A DNA stretch of 64,000 nt from Sinomonas humi (lineage in GTDB: Bacteria; Actinomycetota; Actinomycetes; Actinomycetales; Micrococcaceae): the NCBI RefSeq assembly GCF_000802235.1, contig NZ_JTDL01000104.1, forward strand, positions 124,001 through 188,000, in the 5' to 3' direction. The notes below the pieces were generated by a model that saw only the letters and a list, made by a program, of their open reading frames with translations, was not told the DNA's origin and made no database searches. Below, in pieces: positions 26,406-35,631 of the stretch (positions are counted from its first letter, which is position 1; every line of letters starts with the position of its first letter). The translations under genes were made by a program, and so were the position numbers.

Positions 26406-29084
26406 TCACGCTTCGGGGATTGCGGCACTTGGCTCGGGGCTCGCAGAACCTGTCGGGGGCTGGGCGAGGAGGCGTTCCTTCTCGGCCGCGACGATGTCTC
26501 GCGCCAGCTCGGCTTCGGAGATATCGAAGGCTTCAGGCGCGCTGTCGGCTGTTTCGCTGACGCGGGCGAAGTCGTCGAAGAGCTGCTGTTTGCGGGCAAG
26601 GATCTCAGTGACGCGTCGATCGACTCCTTCTTCGGAGAGAAGGCGATGGACTTGGACTGATTCGAGTTGTCCCATGCGTCGCGCCCGGGCGATGGCCTGC
26701 CATTCGGTGGTGGGCTTGAGCTGTGGTTCGCATATCACGACAACCGATGCGGCCTGGATGTTGAGCCCGATTCCACCTGCGACGATCTGGGAGACGAGCA
26801 CGGCGCCGTGCCCTGCGACAGAGAATTGATCGACCATGGCCTGTCGGGCGGCGGCGGGCACTGAGCCAGTGAGCGGACCGTAGACTTCGCCGGGCAGGGT
26901 ATGGGCGACTCGATCGAGCACGTCGCGGAATTGAGAGAAGACGATCACGCGCCGACGGTTGTCTTCGGCTTCCTGGACGATCTCGACGAGGCGCTGCATC
27001 TTCCCGGATCGGGTGCCGCTGGCCATTGCCGCCCTGCGCATTGCCATGAAGTTCCCGGCCACAACTGCATCGAAGTAAGCTTCCTCGTCTTCCGCGGAGA
27101 AGGGGAGCCATTCCTCTACCTCGACCAGCTCGGGGAGCTCGGTGAGGACGTCTTCTTGGTTGCGACGCAGGTAGGCCGGCGCGACCTGCCGACGGAAGCG
27201 TTTCGGCGACAGGCCGCTGCCGTCGACGGCAAGGTCGGGGCGAATGTAGCCGACCAGGGTCCGGAACTCGTCGATGCGGTTCTCCAGCGGTGTTCCCGTC
27301 AACAGGACGGTTCTTTCAGCCAGATCGATGATCCTGGCGACGCGGCGGGCGCGCTGGGTCGCAGGGTTCTTGACGTAGTGGGCTTCGTCGACGACGACAC
27401 AGCCCAGGCCATCGAGCATCCGGACGTAGGGTTCGACCCACAGCAGGGTTTCGAAAGTGGTTACGGCTACCCCGCTGCTTCGAACCCAGCCGAGGGCGGC
27501 TGCGTCCCGGCCGGGCCCATGGAGGCGGTACGGCCGGAGTCTGGACTTGGCGCGGACCTCACGGACCCAGTTGGTCACGACCGCGGCCGGGCAGATCACC
27601 AGTGAGTGGTGGGCTCCCTTGGAGCGGAGGTGGGCCAGGACGGCGAGGGCTTCGACGGTCTTCCCGAGCCCCATCTCGTCGCCGATGATCACCTTGCCCT
27701 GGACGAGGGCGAACCTTGCACCGAAGCTTTGGTACCCACGCAGCGACGCCGAGAGGTGCTGGGTGTCGAGCTCGAGGCTGCGGACGGCCTCTACGATGTC
27801 GTCGGGGAGGTCTCCGTGGGCCTTCTGCTCGTCCTCGGTGACGAACCCCAGCTCGGAGAGCATTGCAAAGTAGTCCGCCGGCCGACGGAAGAAATCCTCC
27901 CACGGATCGGCCGCCTCATCCGCCGGTGCCGTCGTGGGAATCTGCCGGGCGCGCCGGATAACGGCCTCCACAGCCCCGGTGAACTCCTCCACTGACCGAT
28001 CGCTGGCGAGCACTGCGAGGTGACTAATCTGGCCATCGAGCGCACGGGCAACGGGTACCAGGGACTCCTTCAAAGCCAGGTCAGTGGTGGCGCCCTTGAT
28101 GCTCCTGATGGCGTCCCAGGCAGCCAGCCGTCGAAGCAGTTCGGTGCCTGCGGCAGTGCGGTCCTTGATGTCGATCCGAACGGGAGTCTCATCGTGTGTC
28201 ATCTGCCAGAGCGTTCGGGCGGCCCCGAGCATGCGCGTGGCGCTGGTCTGCCCGATTCCGGGCAGATGGGCCAGCTGGTTCCCTCGGTCAAGGACAGCCT
28301 GGACCGTGTTCAGGCGGGCGTCCGTGAGGGGTCCGATGCGCAGGCGGTCCCGGGTCGCCTCCTTGAGCCGTTCGACCGGCATGTCGGACAGGAGGCGCCG
28401 CACCTCGTGCTTCCGCACTGCCTCGCCCGTGGCAATGGCGTCCGCACGGAAGCGCTCCTCTCGCCGCAGGGCAGCGTCGATGGCCTCAATGGCATCAGAC
28501 AGCTGAGCCGGGGCCGCGACAGCGAGCAGGTGCTGACTCGCGCCGAGATCGGCGAGCCGGCGACCGAGCCCCACCCAGTCGGCCAGTGCAGCTTCAACAG
28601 GGACCTGGGAGGGGCCGCCGTCCTGACCGCCGAGACGGACAAGCAGCTGCGGAAGACCAGCCGAGTGGGCCCACTCGCGGTAGCGGTTCAAGAAGGCGGC
28701 AGCGCCGGCGCCGGCTTCGCGCTTCCTGCCGCCAAGGAAGAAGCGCCGCAGACCGATCACCGCTTTGGCATCATCGATTGCCGAGGCGACATCGGTTGTG
28801 AGGAGGTCGAGGACCTCCCGTTCCTCGGGGCTGATCCGTGGCAGTTGGGCGTGCCGTGCGGTGCAGCCCAAGTAGGGTTCGTCTCCGGGTCGCAGGGGCA
28901 GGACTCGCCAGGCAACTTGGCCTTCGTGCCGCACATCCACGGTTCTGCGGCGAAGGGCGGCGACGGCCTCGTCCCCGGCCTTCTCGGTCGAGGAGCGGCG
29001 GGCCTGAACGGATCTGGCCTGGGCGAGCCAGCGTGTGGCCTCTTCGGAAGTTCCACGCAGCCGCTCGCGTTCGTCCCGTTCCAC
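26406..29084 (-). CDS. SNF2-family DNA helicase/translocase (island cassette)
   Basis: Superfamily 2 ATPase, 892 aa, GTG start after AAAGGGGGG. Residues 1-440 are an accessory region with a helix-hairpin-helix-like segment (LAHLPGIGQTSATRMLGAARTL) that may bind DNA. The ATPase core follows: Walker A GDEMGLGKT (Lys475), CPAAVVTNWVREV, DEAH at 566-569, LLTGTPLENRIDEF, then the second RecA lobe with VIVFSQFRDVLDRV, VSQIVAGGIGLNIQAASVVVICEP and RARRMGQLESVQVHRLL. It is divergent from a second SNF2-type gene 119 bases away, so both may share a control region. In defence islands such translocases act with methylases or nucleases; here the partners are probably the DUF1156 and DUF499 genes downstream of the divergent helicase. 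The exact DNA substrate is unknown. Confidence 0.9.
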   Translation of the reverse strand: MERDERERLRGTSEEATRWLAQARSVQARRSSTEKAGDEAVAALRRRTVDVRHEGQVAWRVLPLRPGDEPYLGCTARHAQLPRISPEEREVLDLLTTDVASAIDDAKAVIGLRRFFLGGRKREAGAGAAAFLNRYREWAHSAGLPQLLVRLGGQDGGPSQVPVEAALADWVGLGRRLADLGASQHLLAVAAPAQLSDAIEAIDAALRREERFRADAIATGEAVRKHEVRRLLSDMPVERLKEATRDRLRIGPLTDARLNTVQAVLDRGNQLAHLPGIGQTSATRMLGAARTLWQMTHDETPVRIDIKDRTAAGTELLRRLAAWDAIRSIKGATTDLALKESLVPVARALDGQISHLAVLASDRSVEEFTGAVEAVIRRARQIPTTAPADEAADPWEDFFRRPADYFAMLSELGFVTEDEQKAHGDLPDDIVEAVRSLELDTQHLSASLRGYQSFGARFALVQGKVIIGDEMGLGKTVEALAVLAHLRSKGAHHSLVICPAAVVTNWVREVRAKSRLRPYRLHGPGRDAAALGWVRSSGVAVTTFETLLWVEPYVRMLDGLGCVVVDEAHYVKNPATQRARRVARIIDLAERTVLLTGTPLENRIDEFRTLVGYIRPDLAVDGSGLSPKRFRRQVAPAYLRRNQEDVLTELPELVEVEEWLPFSAEDEEAYFDAVVAGNFMAMRRAAMASGTRSGKMQRLVEIVQEAEDNRRRVIVFSQFRDVLDRVAHTLPGEVYGPLTGSVPAAARQAMVDQFSVAGHGAVLVSQIVAGGIGLNIQAASVVVICEPQLKPTTEWQAIARARRMGQLESVQVHRLLSEEGVDRRVTEILARKQQLFDDFARVSETADSAPEAFDISEAELARDIVAAEKERLLAQPPTGSASPEPSAAIPEA

Positions 29085-29203
29085 AGCGCCCCCCTTTTAT
29101 CCGCAGCTTTAGTGCAAAGATTAGTGCCGATCCCCGACAATCCCGCTGATTCCGTCGGCCCGGTCCGTTAGAGTGAGTCGGCTATCGATCAAGGAGGTCC
29201 ATC

Positions 29204-32200
29204 GTGCTGCTGGAAGAGCTCAAGCCCGGGCTGCGTATCGCGGGCCTCATCCCGGCCGAGGCCATCACGGTCATCGCCGCCCAGTGGCACGGTACTGGTG
29301 CGCTTGAACTGACCTACAAGACCGCTGCGGGCGGCCTCGGCCAGCAGGTCGTCTTCCGCAAGGATCAGGACGCCTTGAGCGTCGCCCAGGCCGGCGGGCG
29401 TGCGTTCGATGCTAGCGCGAGCGACTTCAAGCTCGTGGCCGAAGCCCAGCGGATCTCCCTGGCAGGCCTGTTCGACCCGATGCTGGCCGTGGCCACCAGC
29501 GACGTGCAGCCCCTGCCGCACCAGATCCGTGCCGTGTACGGGGAGCTGCTGCCGCGGACCCCGCTTCGCTTCCTGCTGGCCGACGACCCGGGCGCGGGCA
29601 AGACGATCATGGCCGGGCTCTACATCAAGGAACTGATCCTGCGGGACGACGTGAAACAGTGCTTGATCGTTGCCCCCGGCGGGCTCGTGGAGCAGTGGCA
29701 GGACGAGCTGTTCTTCAAGTTCGGGCTGCGCTTCGACCTGCTGACCAACCAGCTGATCGACGCCAACGTCAACTTCAACGTCTTCGAGTCCAACCCGCTG
29801 TTGATCGCCCGGATGGACCAGCTCTCCCGCAACGAACAGCTCCAGGCCCAGCTCAAGGACACCGAGTGGGACCTGATCATCGTCGACGAGGCGCACCGGA
29901 TGGGGGCGCACTACTTCGGCGGCAAGCTGGAGAAGACCAAGCGGTTCCAGCTGGGCGAGCTGCTCGGCGACATCACCAGGCACCTGCTGCTGATGACCGC
30001 TACCCCGCACTCAGGGAAGGAGGAGGACTTCCAGCTCTTCCTGACCCTGCTGGACCGCGACCGGTTCGAGGGCAAGAACAAGGTCACGGCCGACACCAGC
30101 GGACTCATGCGCCGCATGGTCAAGGAGGATCTGCTCACCTTCGAGGGGAAAAAACTCTTCCCCGAGCGCATCGCCGAGACCGTGCCCTACGAGCTGACCG
30201 CGCTGGAGTACGAGCTGTACGAGCAGGTCACGCAGTACGTCCGCGAGGGCATGGACCGCGCCGACAGAGTTGGCGGCAAACGGAAGAACACCGTCGGGTT
30301 CGCCCTCACAGTCCTCCAACGCCGTCTCGCCTCGAGCCCCGAGGCCATCTACAAGAGCCTTGTCCGCCGCGCCGAGCGGCTCGAGCGCAAAAAGCAGGAG
30401 ATTCTCAACGGCACCTACTCCGAAACCGAGCCCAGCGTCGACCTTGAAGGTCTGGACGCCGACGACTTCAACGCCGAGGAGACCGAAGAACTGGAGGAGG
30501 AGCTCGTCGACGCCGCGACCGCCGCACAGACGGTCGAGGAGCTCAACGCCGAACTCGTCGAGCTCGGCGAGCTCGTGAAGGCCGCCAAGCAGGTCCGTGA
30601 CACGGGCACCGACCGCAAGTGGACCGAACTGTCCACGATCCTCCAGGACAACGTGCTTGTCACTGACAAGAACGGTTGGCCGCGCAAGTTCATCGTCTTC
30701 ACCGAGCATCGCGACACCCTCAGCTACCTCCAGGCCCGCATCGGCTCGCTGCTGGGCAGGCCGGAGGCGGTCAGAGCGATCCACGGCGGCGTACGCCGCG
30801 CCGATCGACGCCAGATCACCGAGGAATTCACCAAGAACCGCGACTGCCAGATCCTGCTCGCCACCGACGCCGCCGGCGAAGGCCTCAACCTCCAGGCGGC
30901 GCACCTCATGGTCAACTATGACCTGCCGTGGAATCCGAATCGGATCGAACAGCGGTTCGGCCGCATCCACCGCATCGGCCAGGAGGAAGTCTGCCGCCTC
31001 TGGAACCTCGTTGCCTCCAACACTCGCGAGGGCGAAGTCTTCACCCGCCTGCTGGACAAGATCGAGGAGCAGCGCAAAGCCTACGGCGGAAAGGTCTTCG
31101 ACGTCCTCGGCGAAGCCTTCAGCGAGACTCCCCTGCGCAGCCTGCTCCTGGACGCCATCCAGTACGGCGAGCGGGCAGATGTTAAGGCCAAGATGCAGGA
31201 AGTCATCGACGCCAGCGTCGGTGAAGGCCTCAAAGAGCTCCTCGCCGAGCGTGCCCTCGCCTCCGAACACCTCGCAGAGGCTGACCTCGCCGCACTCCGA
31301 GCGGCGATGGACGAAGCCCGCGCCCGCCGGCTCCAGCCGCACTACATCGAGCTGGCGTTCAAGGCCGCCTTCACTCGGCTCGGCGGGCGCATCGCCAAAC
31401 GCGAGAAAGGCCGCTACGAGATCGCCAACGTCCCCCAGCAAGTCCGCTCCGCCAACAAGGGACCGATCGCGACCAAGTACGACAGGATCGCCTTCGACCT
31501 GCCCCGGGTCCAGCCCGACAGCCTCGCCCGGGCGGACCTTCTCGCTCCCGGCCATCCGCTGCATGACGCCGTCATGGATGAAGCGATCCGGCGATTTGGT
31601 GGCAGCCTCAATCAGGGCACGGTCCTGGTCTCCTCGACACTGGAGGAACCACAGCTGCTGGTCGGGGTGATCGAGGAAGTCGCCGACGCCACCGGCGCAA
31701 GCGTCGCACGACGCTTCGGCTACGCCTACGTCGACAGCTATGGCACCGTCACCCCCGCCGGCCCAGCACCCTACCTTGACTGTGTTGCCGCCCCTGACAC
31801 CCCAGCGACCGCGGCTTTCCGGCAGCTTCCTTGGCTGCCAGATGCTGAGGACAGGGCCACAAGCTGGATCATCGCCAACCAGCTCCCCGCCTATCTCGCC
31901 GAGGTACAACCACGCCGTACTGCCGAACTCCACAAGACCCGCCTGTTGGTCACCAGGCGGCTCGAAGGCGAACGTGACCGGCTCCTTCTCGATGCCGCCA
32001 TCGCCGCAGAAAAGGAGCGGGCGGGGGAAAAGGCCAAAGAATCCTCCGAGAGCCTCAACCGAAAGGCCGTCGAGCTCGACCTCCGCCTCCGCCGGCGGCT
32101 GGAGCTGCTCGACCAGCAGGCCCTGATGTCCACCAAACCCCCGCACATCCTCACCGCGGCCCTGGTGCTGCCCCTCAACATGCTCGAGAATGAGCTCCCG

Positions 32201-32614
32201 GCTCATGCCCCGATCCATGCCAAGGAGACCAAGGAGATCGAGCGCCGCGGCGTCGACCTCGTGATGGCCCGCGAACGCGAGATCGGCCGCAAGCCAATCG
32301 AGCAGGCGTTCAGCAACCCGGGCTTCGACATCCTCTCCACAGCAGCTAACGGCGACACCTACCGGATCGAGGTCAAGGCACGCATCGACGGCGCCGAGGA
32401 TTTCTTCATCACCCACAACGAAGTGATGACTGGCAAGAACGCCGTGCCCCGGTACCGCCTCGCCCTCGTCCGCGTCGACCCACGCGGACCCCAGCACGAC
32501 GAGGTCCGCTACCTCGACGACCCGTTCGCCACCACCGACCTCGGCGACTTCGACGCCACAGGTCTCCGCGGCGACTGGGCCAAAATGTGGGCCAAGGGAA
32601 CGGATCCGTTCTGA
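29204..32614 (+). CDS. SNF2-type helicase with C-terminal DUF3883-like domain
   Basis: 1136 aa; GTG start preceded by a near-perfect ribosome site AAGGAGGTCC. The core has DDPGAGKT (Lys133), DEAH at 228-231, LLMTATPHSGKEEDF, a charged insertion of about 60 residues (EETEELEEEL), then FIVFTEHRDTLSYLQ, ATDAAGEGLNLQAAHLMVNYDLPWNPNRIEQRFGRIHRIGQ, the hallmark second RecA lobe. The last 110 residues (GRKPIEQAFSNPGFDI...YRIEVKAR...) match the DUF3883 pattern, which in relatives has a PD-(D/E)XK-like fold; the E..K pair at about 1056-1058 is compatible, but catalysis is unproven. It is followed after 256 bases by the methylase. RapA/HepA-like helicases with this tail are frequent in defence islands. 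Confidence 0.92.
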   Translation: MLLEELKPGLRIAGLIPAEAITVIAAQWHGTGALELTYKTAAGGLGQQVVFRKDQDALSVAQAGGRAFDASASDFKLVAEAQRISLAGLFDPMLAVATSDVQPLPHQIRAVYGELLPRTPLRFLLADDPGAGKTIMAGLYIKELILRDDVKQCLIVAPGGLVEQWQDELFFKFGLRFDLLTNQLIDANVNFNVFESNPLLIARMDQLSRNEQLQAQLKDTEWDLIIVDEAHRMGAHYFGGKLEKTKRFQLGELLGDITRHLLLMTATPHSGKEEDFQLFLTLLDRDRFEGKNKVTADTSGLMRRMVKEDLLTFEGKKLFPERIAETVPYELTALEYELYEQVTQYVREGMDRADRVGGKRKNTVGFALTVLQRRLASSPEAIYKSLVRRAERLERKKQEILNGTYSETEPSVDLEGLDADDFNAEETEELEEELVDAATAAQTVEELNAELVELGELVKAAKQVRDTGTDRKWTELSTILQDNVLVTDKNGWPRKFIVFTEHRDTLSYLQARIGSLLGRPEAVRAIHGGVRRADRRQITEEFTKNRDCQILLATDAAGEGLNLQAAHLMVNYDLPWNPNRIEQRFGRIHRIGQEEVCRLWNLVASNTREGEVFTRLLDKIEEQRKAYGGKVFDVLGEAFSETPLRSLLLDAIQYGERADVKAKMQEVIDASVGEGLKELLAERALASEHLAEADLAALRAAMDEARARRLQPHYIELAFKAAFTRLGGRIAKREKGRYEIANVPQQVRSANKGPIATKYDRIAFDLPRVQPDSLARADLLAPGHPLHDAVMDEAIRRFGGSLNQGTVLVSSTLEEPQLLVGVIEEVADATGASVARRFGYAYVDSYGTVTPAGPAPYLDCVAAPDTPATAAFRQLPWLPDAEDRATSWIIANQLPAYLAEVQPRRTAELHKTRLLVTRRLEGERDRLLLDAAIAAEKERAGEKAKESSESLNRKAVELDLRLRRRLELLDQQALMSTKPPHILTAALVLPLNMLENELPAHAPIHAKETKEIERRGVDLVMAREREIGRKPIEQAFSNPGFDILSTAANGDTYRIEVKARIDGAEDFFITHNEVMTGKNAVPRYRLALVRVDPRGPQHDEVRYLDDPFATTDLGDFDATGLRGDWAKMWAKGTDPF

Positions 32615-32870
32615 TGGAGCCCATGGAAAGATCGCCGTATGTCGTGGGCGAGAACGAACCGCAGGCCGGCTACGGGCAGCGCCACCCTCAGTTGGCAACA
32701 GCGCATCAGAGATTTCCGGCGTTCCCTCTCCTGATGCATCGCACGACAATCTCGTCCCGACCTGCACCGGTTCTGTCGATTCACGCCGCTAGATTTGGTC
32801 AGGAAGTTGCGACGTCAACCTGCCGTCGCGCAGTCGAGTCCACACTCGGACTCAGAGGGTCGAGGAAGTA

Positions 32871-35630
32871 GTGCAAAAGAAGAAGTTGATCGAGGTGGCC
32901 TTGCCGCTGGAAGCGATCAACCGAGAGTCGGCGCGCGAGAAGTCGATCCGGCATGGGCACCCCTCGACCCTGCACCTGTGGTGGGCGCGCCGTCCGCTCG
33001 CTGCGGCCCGGGCGGTGCTGTTTGCCCAGCTTGTCGATGACCCCAGCGGGCGCCCCGAAGAGTTCCCAACCGAAGAGTTGCAGCGCAAAGAGCGCGAACG
33101 GCTCCATGAGCTGATCGAGCGGCTCGTTGTCTGGGAGAACATTCGGGATGACAAGCTACTCGCCGAGGCTCATGCCGAAATTCTCAGATCAACGGACGGC
33201 AACCCGCCGGAGATCCTCGATCCATTCGCAGGGGGCGGGACAATCCCGCTCGAAGCTCAGCGACTTGGCCTCACAGCTCATGCTTCTGATCTCAATCCGG
33301 TCGCTGTCCTCATTAACAAGGCTCTGATCGAGCTCCCGCCGAAGTTCCGCGACCAGCCACCGGTCTTTCCCCAGCTTGCAGACTCGGAGTTCCGTTCATG
33401 GAACGCAACAGATGGCCTTGCTGCCGACGTCCGGGCGTACGGCCAATGGATGCGCGATGAGGCCGAGAAGCGTATCGGTCATCTCTACCCCAAGGCCACC
33501 CTCTCTGACGGCACGAAGGCGACGGTAATCGCTTGGATCTGGGCACGCACCGTCAGATGCCCCAACCCGGCATGCGGCATTGAGATGCCCCTCGTACGCT
33601 CCTGGTGGCTGGGCAAGAAAAAGGGCAAGGAAGCTTACGTCGTCCCTACTGTGCTCCCTGACCGGACTCAGCCGCAGCGGATCGAGTTCAAAATCGGATA
33701 CGACATTGCCGAGGCGCCGACGAAGGAATCGGATGGCACGATGTCTGGTCGCCGAGGCGGGATGTGCATCGTGTGCGACGCTGTGGTCGAGAAGGATTAC
33801 ATCAAGGCCGAAGGTGTGGCGGGCCGAATGGGCGCGACACTGATGGCAACCGTCGCTGAAGGATCAAGACAGAGGATCTATCTGGCGCCGACGCACGATC
33901 AGGTGACCGCTGCAGCCGTTGACCATCGCCTCGACGCCCCAGCCCAAGAGCTCGGATACGATCCCCGGAACATCTGGACGCCGCAGTATGGGCTTTCGAC
34001 ATTTTCCGACCTCTTTACCAAACGGCAATTGGTTGCCCTTACTACGTTCAGCGACCTTGTCAGCGAAGCTCGGCAGCGGATTCTCAATGATGGCGGGAGC
34101 CAAGAGTATGCCGACACCGTCGTCACCTACTTAGGACTAGCAGTCAGTCGCGGGGCGGATCGGCAATCAGCCGTCTGTTCCTGGGATGCGAGCCCATCGA
34201 AGGAGCAGGTTCGTGGCGTCTTTGCTCGGCAGGCGATACCAATGACCTGGGACTTCGCGGAAACCAACCCCTTTGCCAAGTCGAGCGGCACTTGGAGCGA
34301 GAGCGTTGATTGGGTGGCTAAAGTCCTCGAGCGGCTTCCGGTTGAGGGTGAGGGCGAGGTCCAGCAAGCGGACGCCTCCACTCGCGACTACTCGAATGTG
34401 GTTTTGAGCACTGATCCGCCTTACTACGACAATATCGGATACTCCGATCTGTCGGACTTCTTCTACGTGTGGTTGCGACGGACCCTGAGAAATGTGCATC
34501 CCGCGCTGCTGTCTACTCTCCTTGTCCCGAAGGCTGAGGAACTTGTGGCGAATCCCTACCGGCACTCCGGCAAGAAAGGTGCCAGGGACTTCTTTGAGGA
34601 GGGCTTCCGAGCCGTATTCGAACGTGCGCGAGCCTCAGCGCGAAGCGACATTCCAATCACTGTTTGGTATGCATTCAAGCAAAGCGAGACAGATGATTCA
34701 GGTGAAGTTTCCACGGGTTGGGAGACATTGCTTGAGGGAATGATCCACAGTGGCTGGGAGATCACATCGACCTGGCCCAACCGTTCGGAATTAAGCAACA
34801 GGATGATCGCCAGCGGCACGAACGCGCTTGCCTCATCGATCGTCCTGTCGCTTCGCCCGCGCGAGGAAAGCTCGTCCACGACGGACCGCCGAGGATTCAT
34901 TGCGGCCCTGGAATCCGAACTCCCGGATGCGCTACGCAAGTTGCAGCAGGGCCAGATCGCGCCGGTCGACCTTCCCCAAGCAGCGATTGGGCCCGGAATG
35001 GCAGTGTTCAGCCGTTACACTGCGGTTCTCGAACCTGACGGCACAAAGATGACCGTGCGAGCCGCTTTGGCTCGGATCAACGAGATTCTCGACCAGGTGT
35101 TAAACGAGCAGGAAGGCGATTTCGATGCCACGAGCCGCTTCGCCATCGCTTGGTACAGGCAGTATGGCTACGGCGTGGGGAAGTTTGGTGACGCAGACAA
35201 TATCGCCCGGGCGCGTAACACGAGCGTCCAGGTGCTGGACCGAGATGAAATCCTCACGAGCCGAGCGGGCAGCGTGCGGCTCATCAAGCCCGCTGATCTG
35301 ACTTCGGCCTACGACGTGCTCAAGGACCCGCACACCAGCAACTGGGGGGCGCTCCACCACTTGATCAAGGTGCTGGAGCAGGACGGTATCGCACCAGCAG
35401 GAGACTTCCTCCAAGCCGCGCTCGGCAGGACGGACGGCGCGATCGATGCAGATCTGATCAAAGAGCTGGCTCACCTGTTGTTCCGCATCGCCGAGAGCAA
35501 CGGCTGGACCAAAGATGCGTTGTCCTTCAACAGCCTTGTGACGAGCTGGCCCGAGATCCTCGACGTCGCCCGCATGCAGAAGAAGCCGACGGCCGCCCAA
35601 GGCGCTTTCGAGTTCGACGAGGAGGACTGA
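32871..35630 (+). CDS. DUF1156-type DNA methyltransferase
   Basis: 919 aa, GTG start with GAGGA upstream. The N-terminus VALPLEAINRESAREKSIRHGHPSTLHLWWARRPLAAARAVLFAQ is the DUF1156 signature. The SAM-binding motif I is DPFAGGGTIPLEA (Asp117), and the catalytic motif IV is TDPPYYDN (Asp515-Tyr518), the order of N6-adenine/N4-cytosine amino-methylases. Between them a zinc-ribbon-like insert has Cys230, Cys235, Cys299 and Cys302. The C-terminal 250 residues lack known motifs. The DUF499 gene begins one base after its stop, so the two are co-translated. In defence cassettes of this gene set the methylase is expected to mark self DNA; the recognition site cannot be read. Confidence 0.92.
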   Translation: MQKKKLIEVALPLEAINRESAREKSIRHGHPSTLHLWWARRPLAAARAVLFAQLVDDPSGRPEEFPTEELQRKERERLHELIERLVVWENIRDDKLLAEAHAEILRSTDGNPPEILDPFAGGGTIPLEAQRLGLTAHASDLNPVAVLINKALIELPPKFRDQPPVFPQLADSEFRSWNATDGLAADVRAYGQWMRDEAEKRIGHLYPKATLSDGTKATVIAWIWARTVRCPNPACGIEMPLVRSWWLGKKKGKEAYVVPTVLPDRTQPQRIEFKIGYDIAEAPTKESDGTMSGRRGGMCIVCDAVVEKDYIKAEGVAGRMGATLMATVAEGSRQRIYLAPTHDQVTAAAVDHRLDAPAQELGYDPRNIWTPQYGLSTFSDLFTKRQLVALTTFSDLVSEARQRILNDGGSQEYADTVVTYLGLAVSRGADRQSAVCSWDASPSKEQVRGVFARQAIPMTWDFAETNPFAKSSGTWSESVDWVAKVLERLPVEGEGEVQQADASTRDYSNVVLSTDPPYYDNIGYSDLSDFFYVWLRRTLRNVHPALLSTLLVPKAEELVANPYRHSGKKGARDFFEEGFRAVFERARASARSDIPITVWYAFKQSETDDSGEVSTGWETLLEGMIHSGWEITSTWPNRSELSNRMIASGTNALASSIVLSLRPREESSSTTDRRGFIAALESELPDALRKLQQGQIAPVDLPQAAIGPGMAVFSRYTAVLEPDGTKMTVRAALARINEILDQVLNEQEGDFDATSRFAIAWYRQYGYGVGKFGDADNIARARNTSVQVLDRDEILTSRAGSVRLIKPADLTSAYDVLKDPHTSNWGALHHLIKVLEQDGIAPAGDFLQAALGRTDGAIDADLIKELAHLLFRIAESNGWTKDALSFNSLVTSWPEILDVARMQKKPTAAQGAFEFDEED

Positions 35631-35631
35631 C

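Noticed and set aside
30011-32767. 918-codon open frame antisense to the helicase gene
   Set aside because: Mirror of a highly biased coding frame; contains only charge-rich, Asp/Val-biased sequence with no motif.
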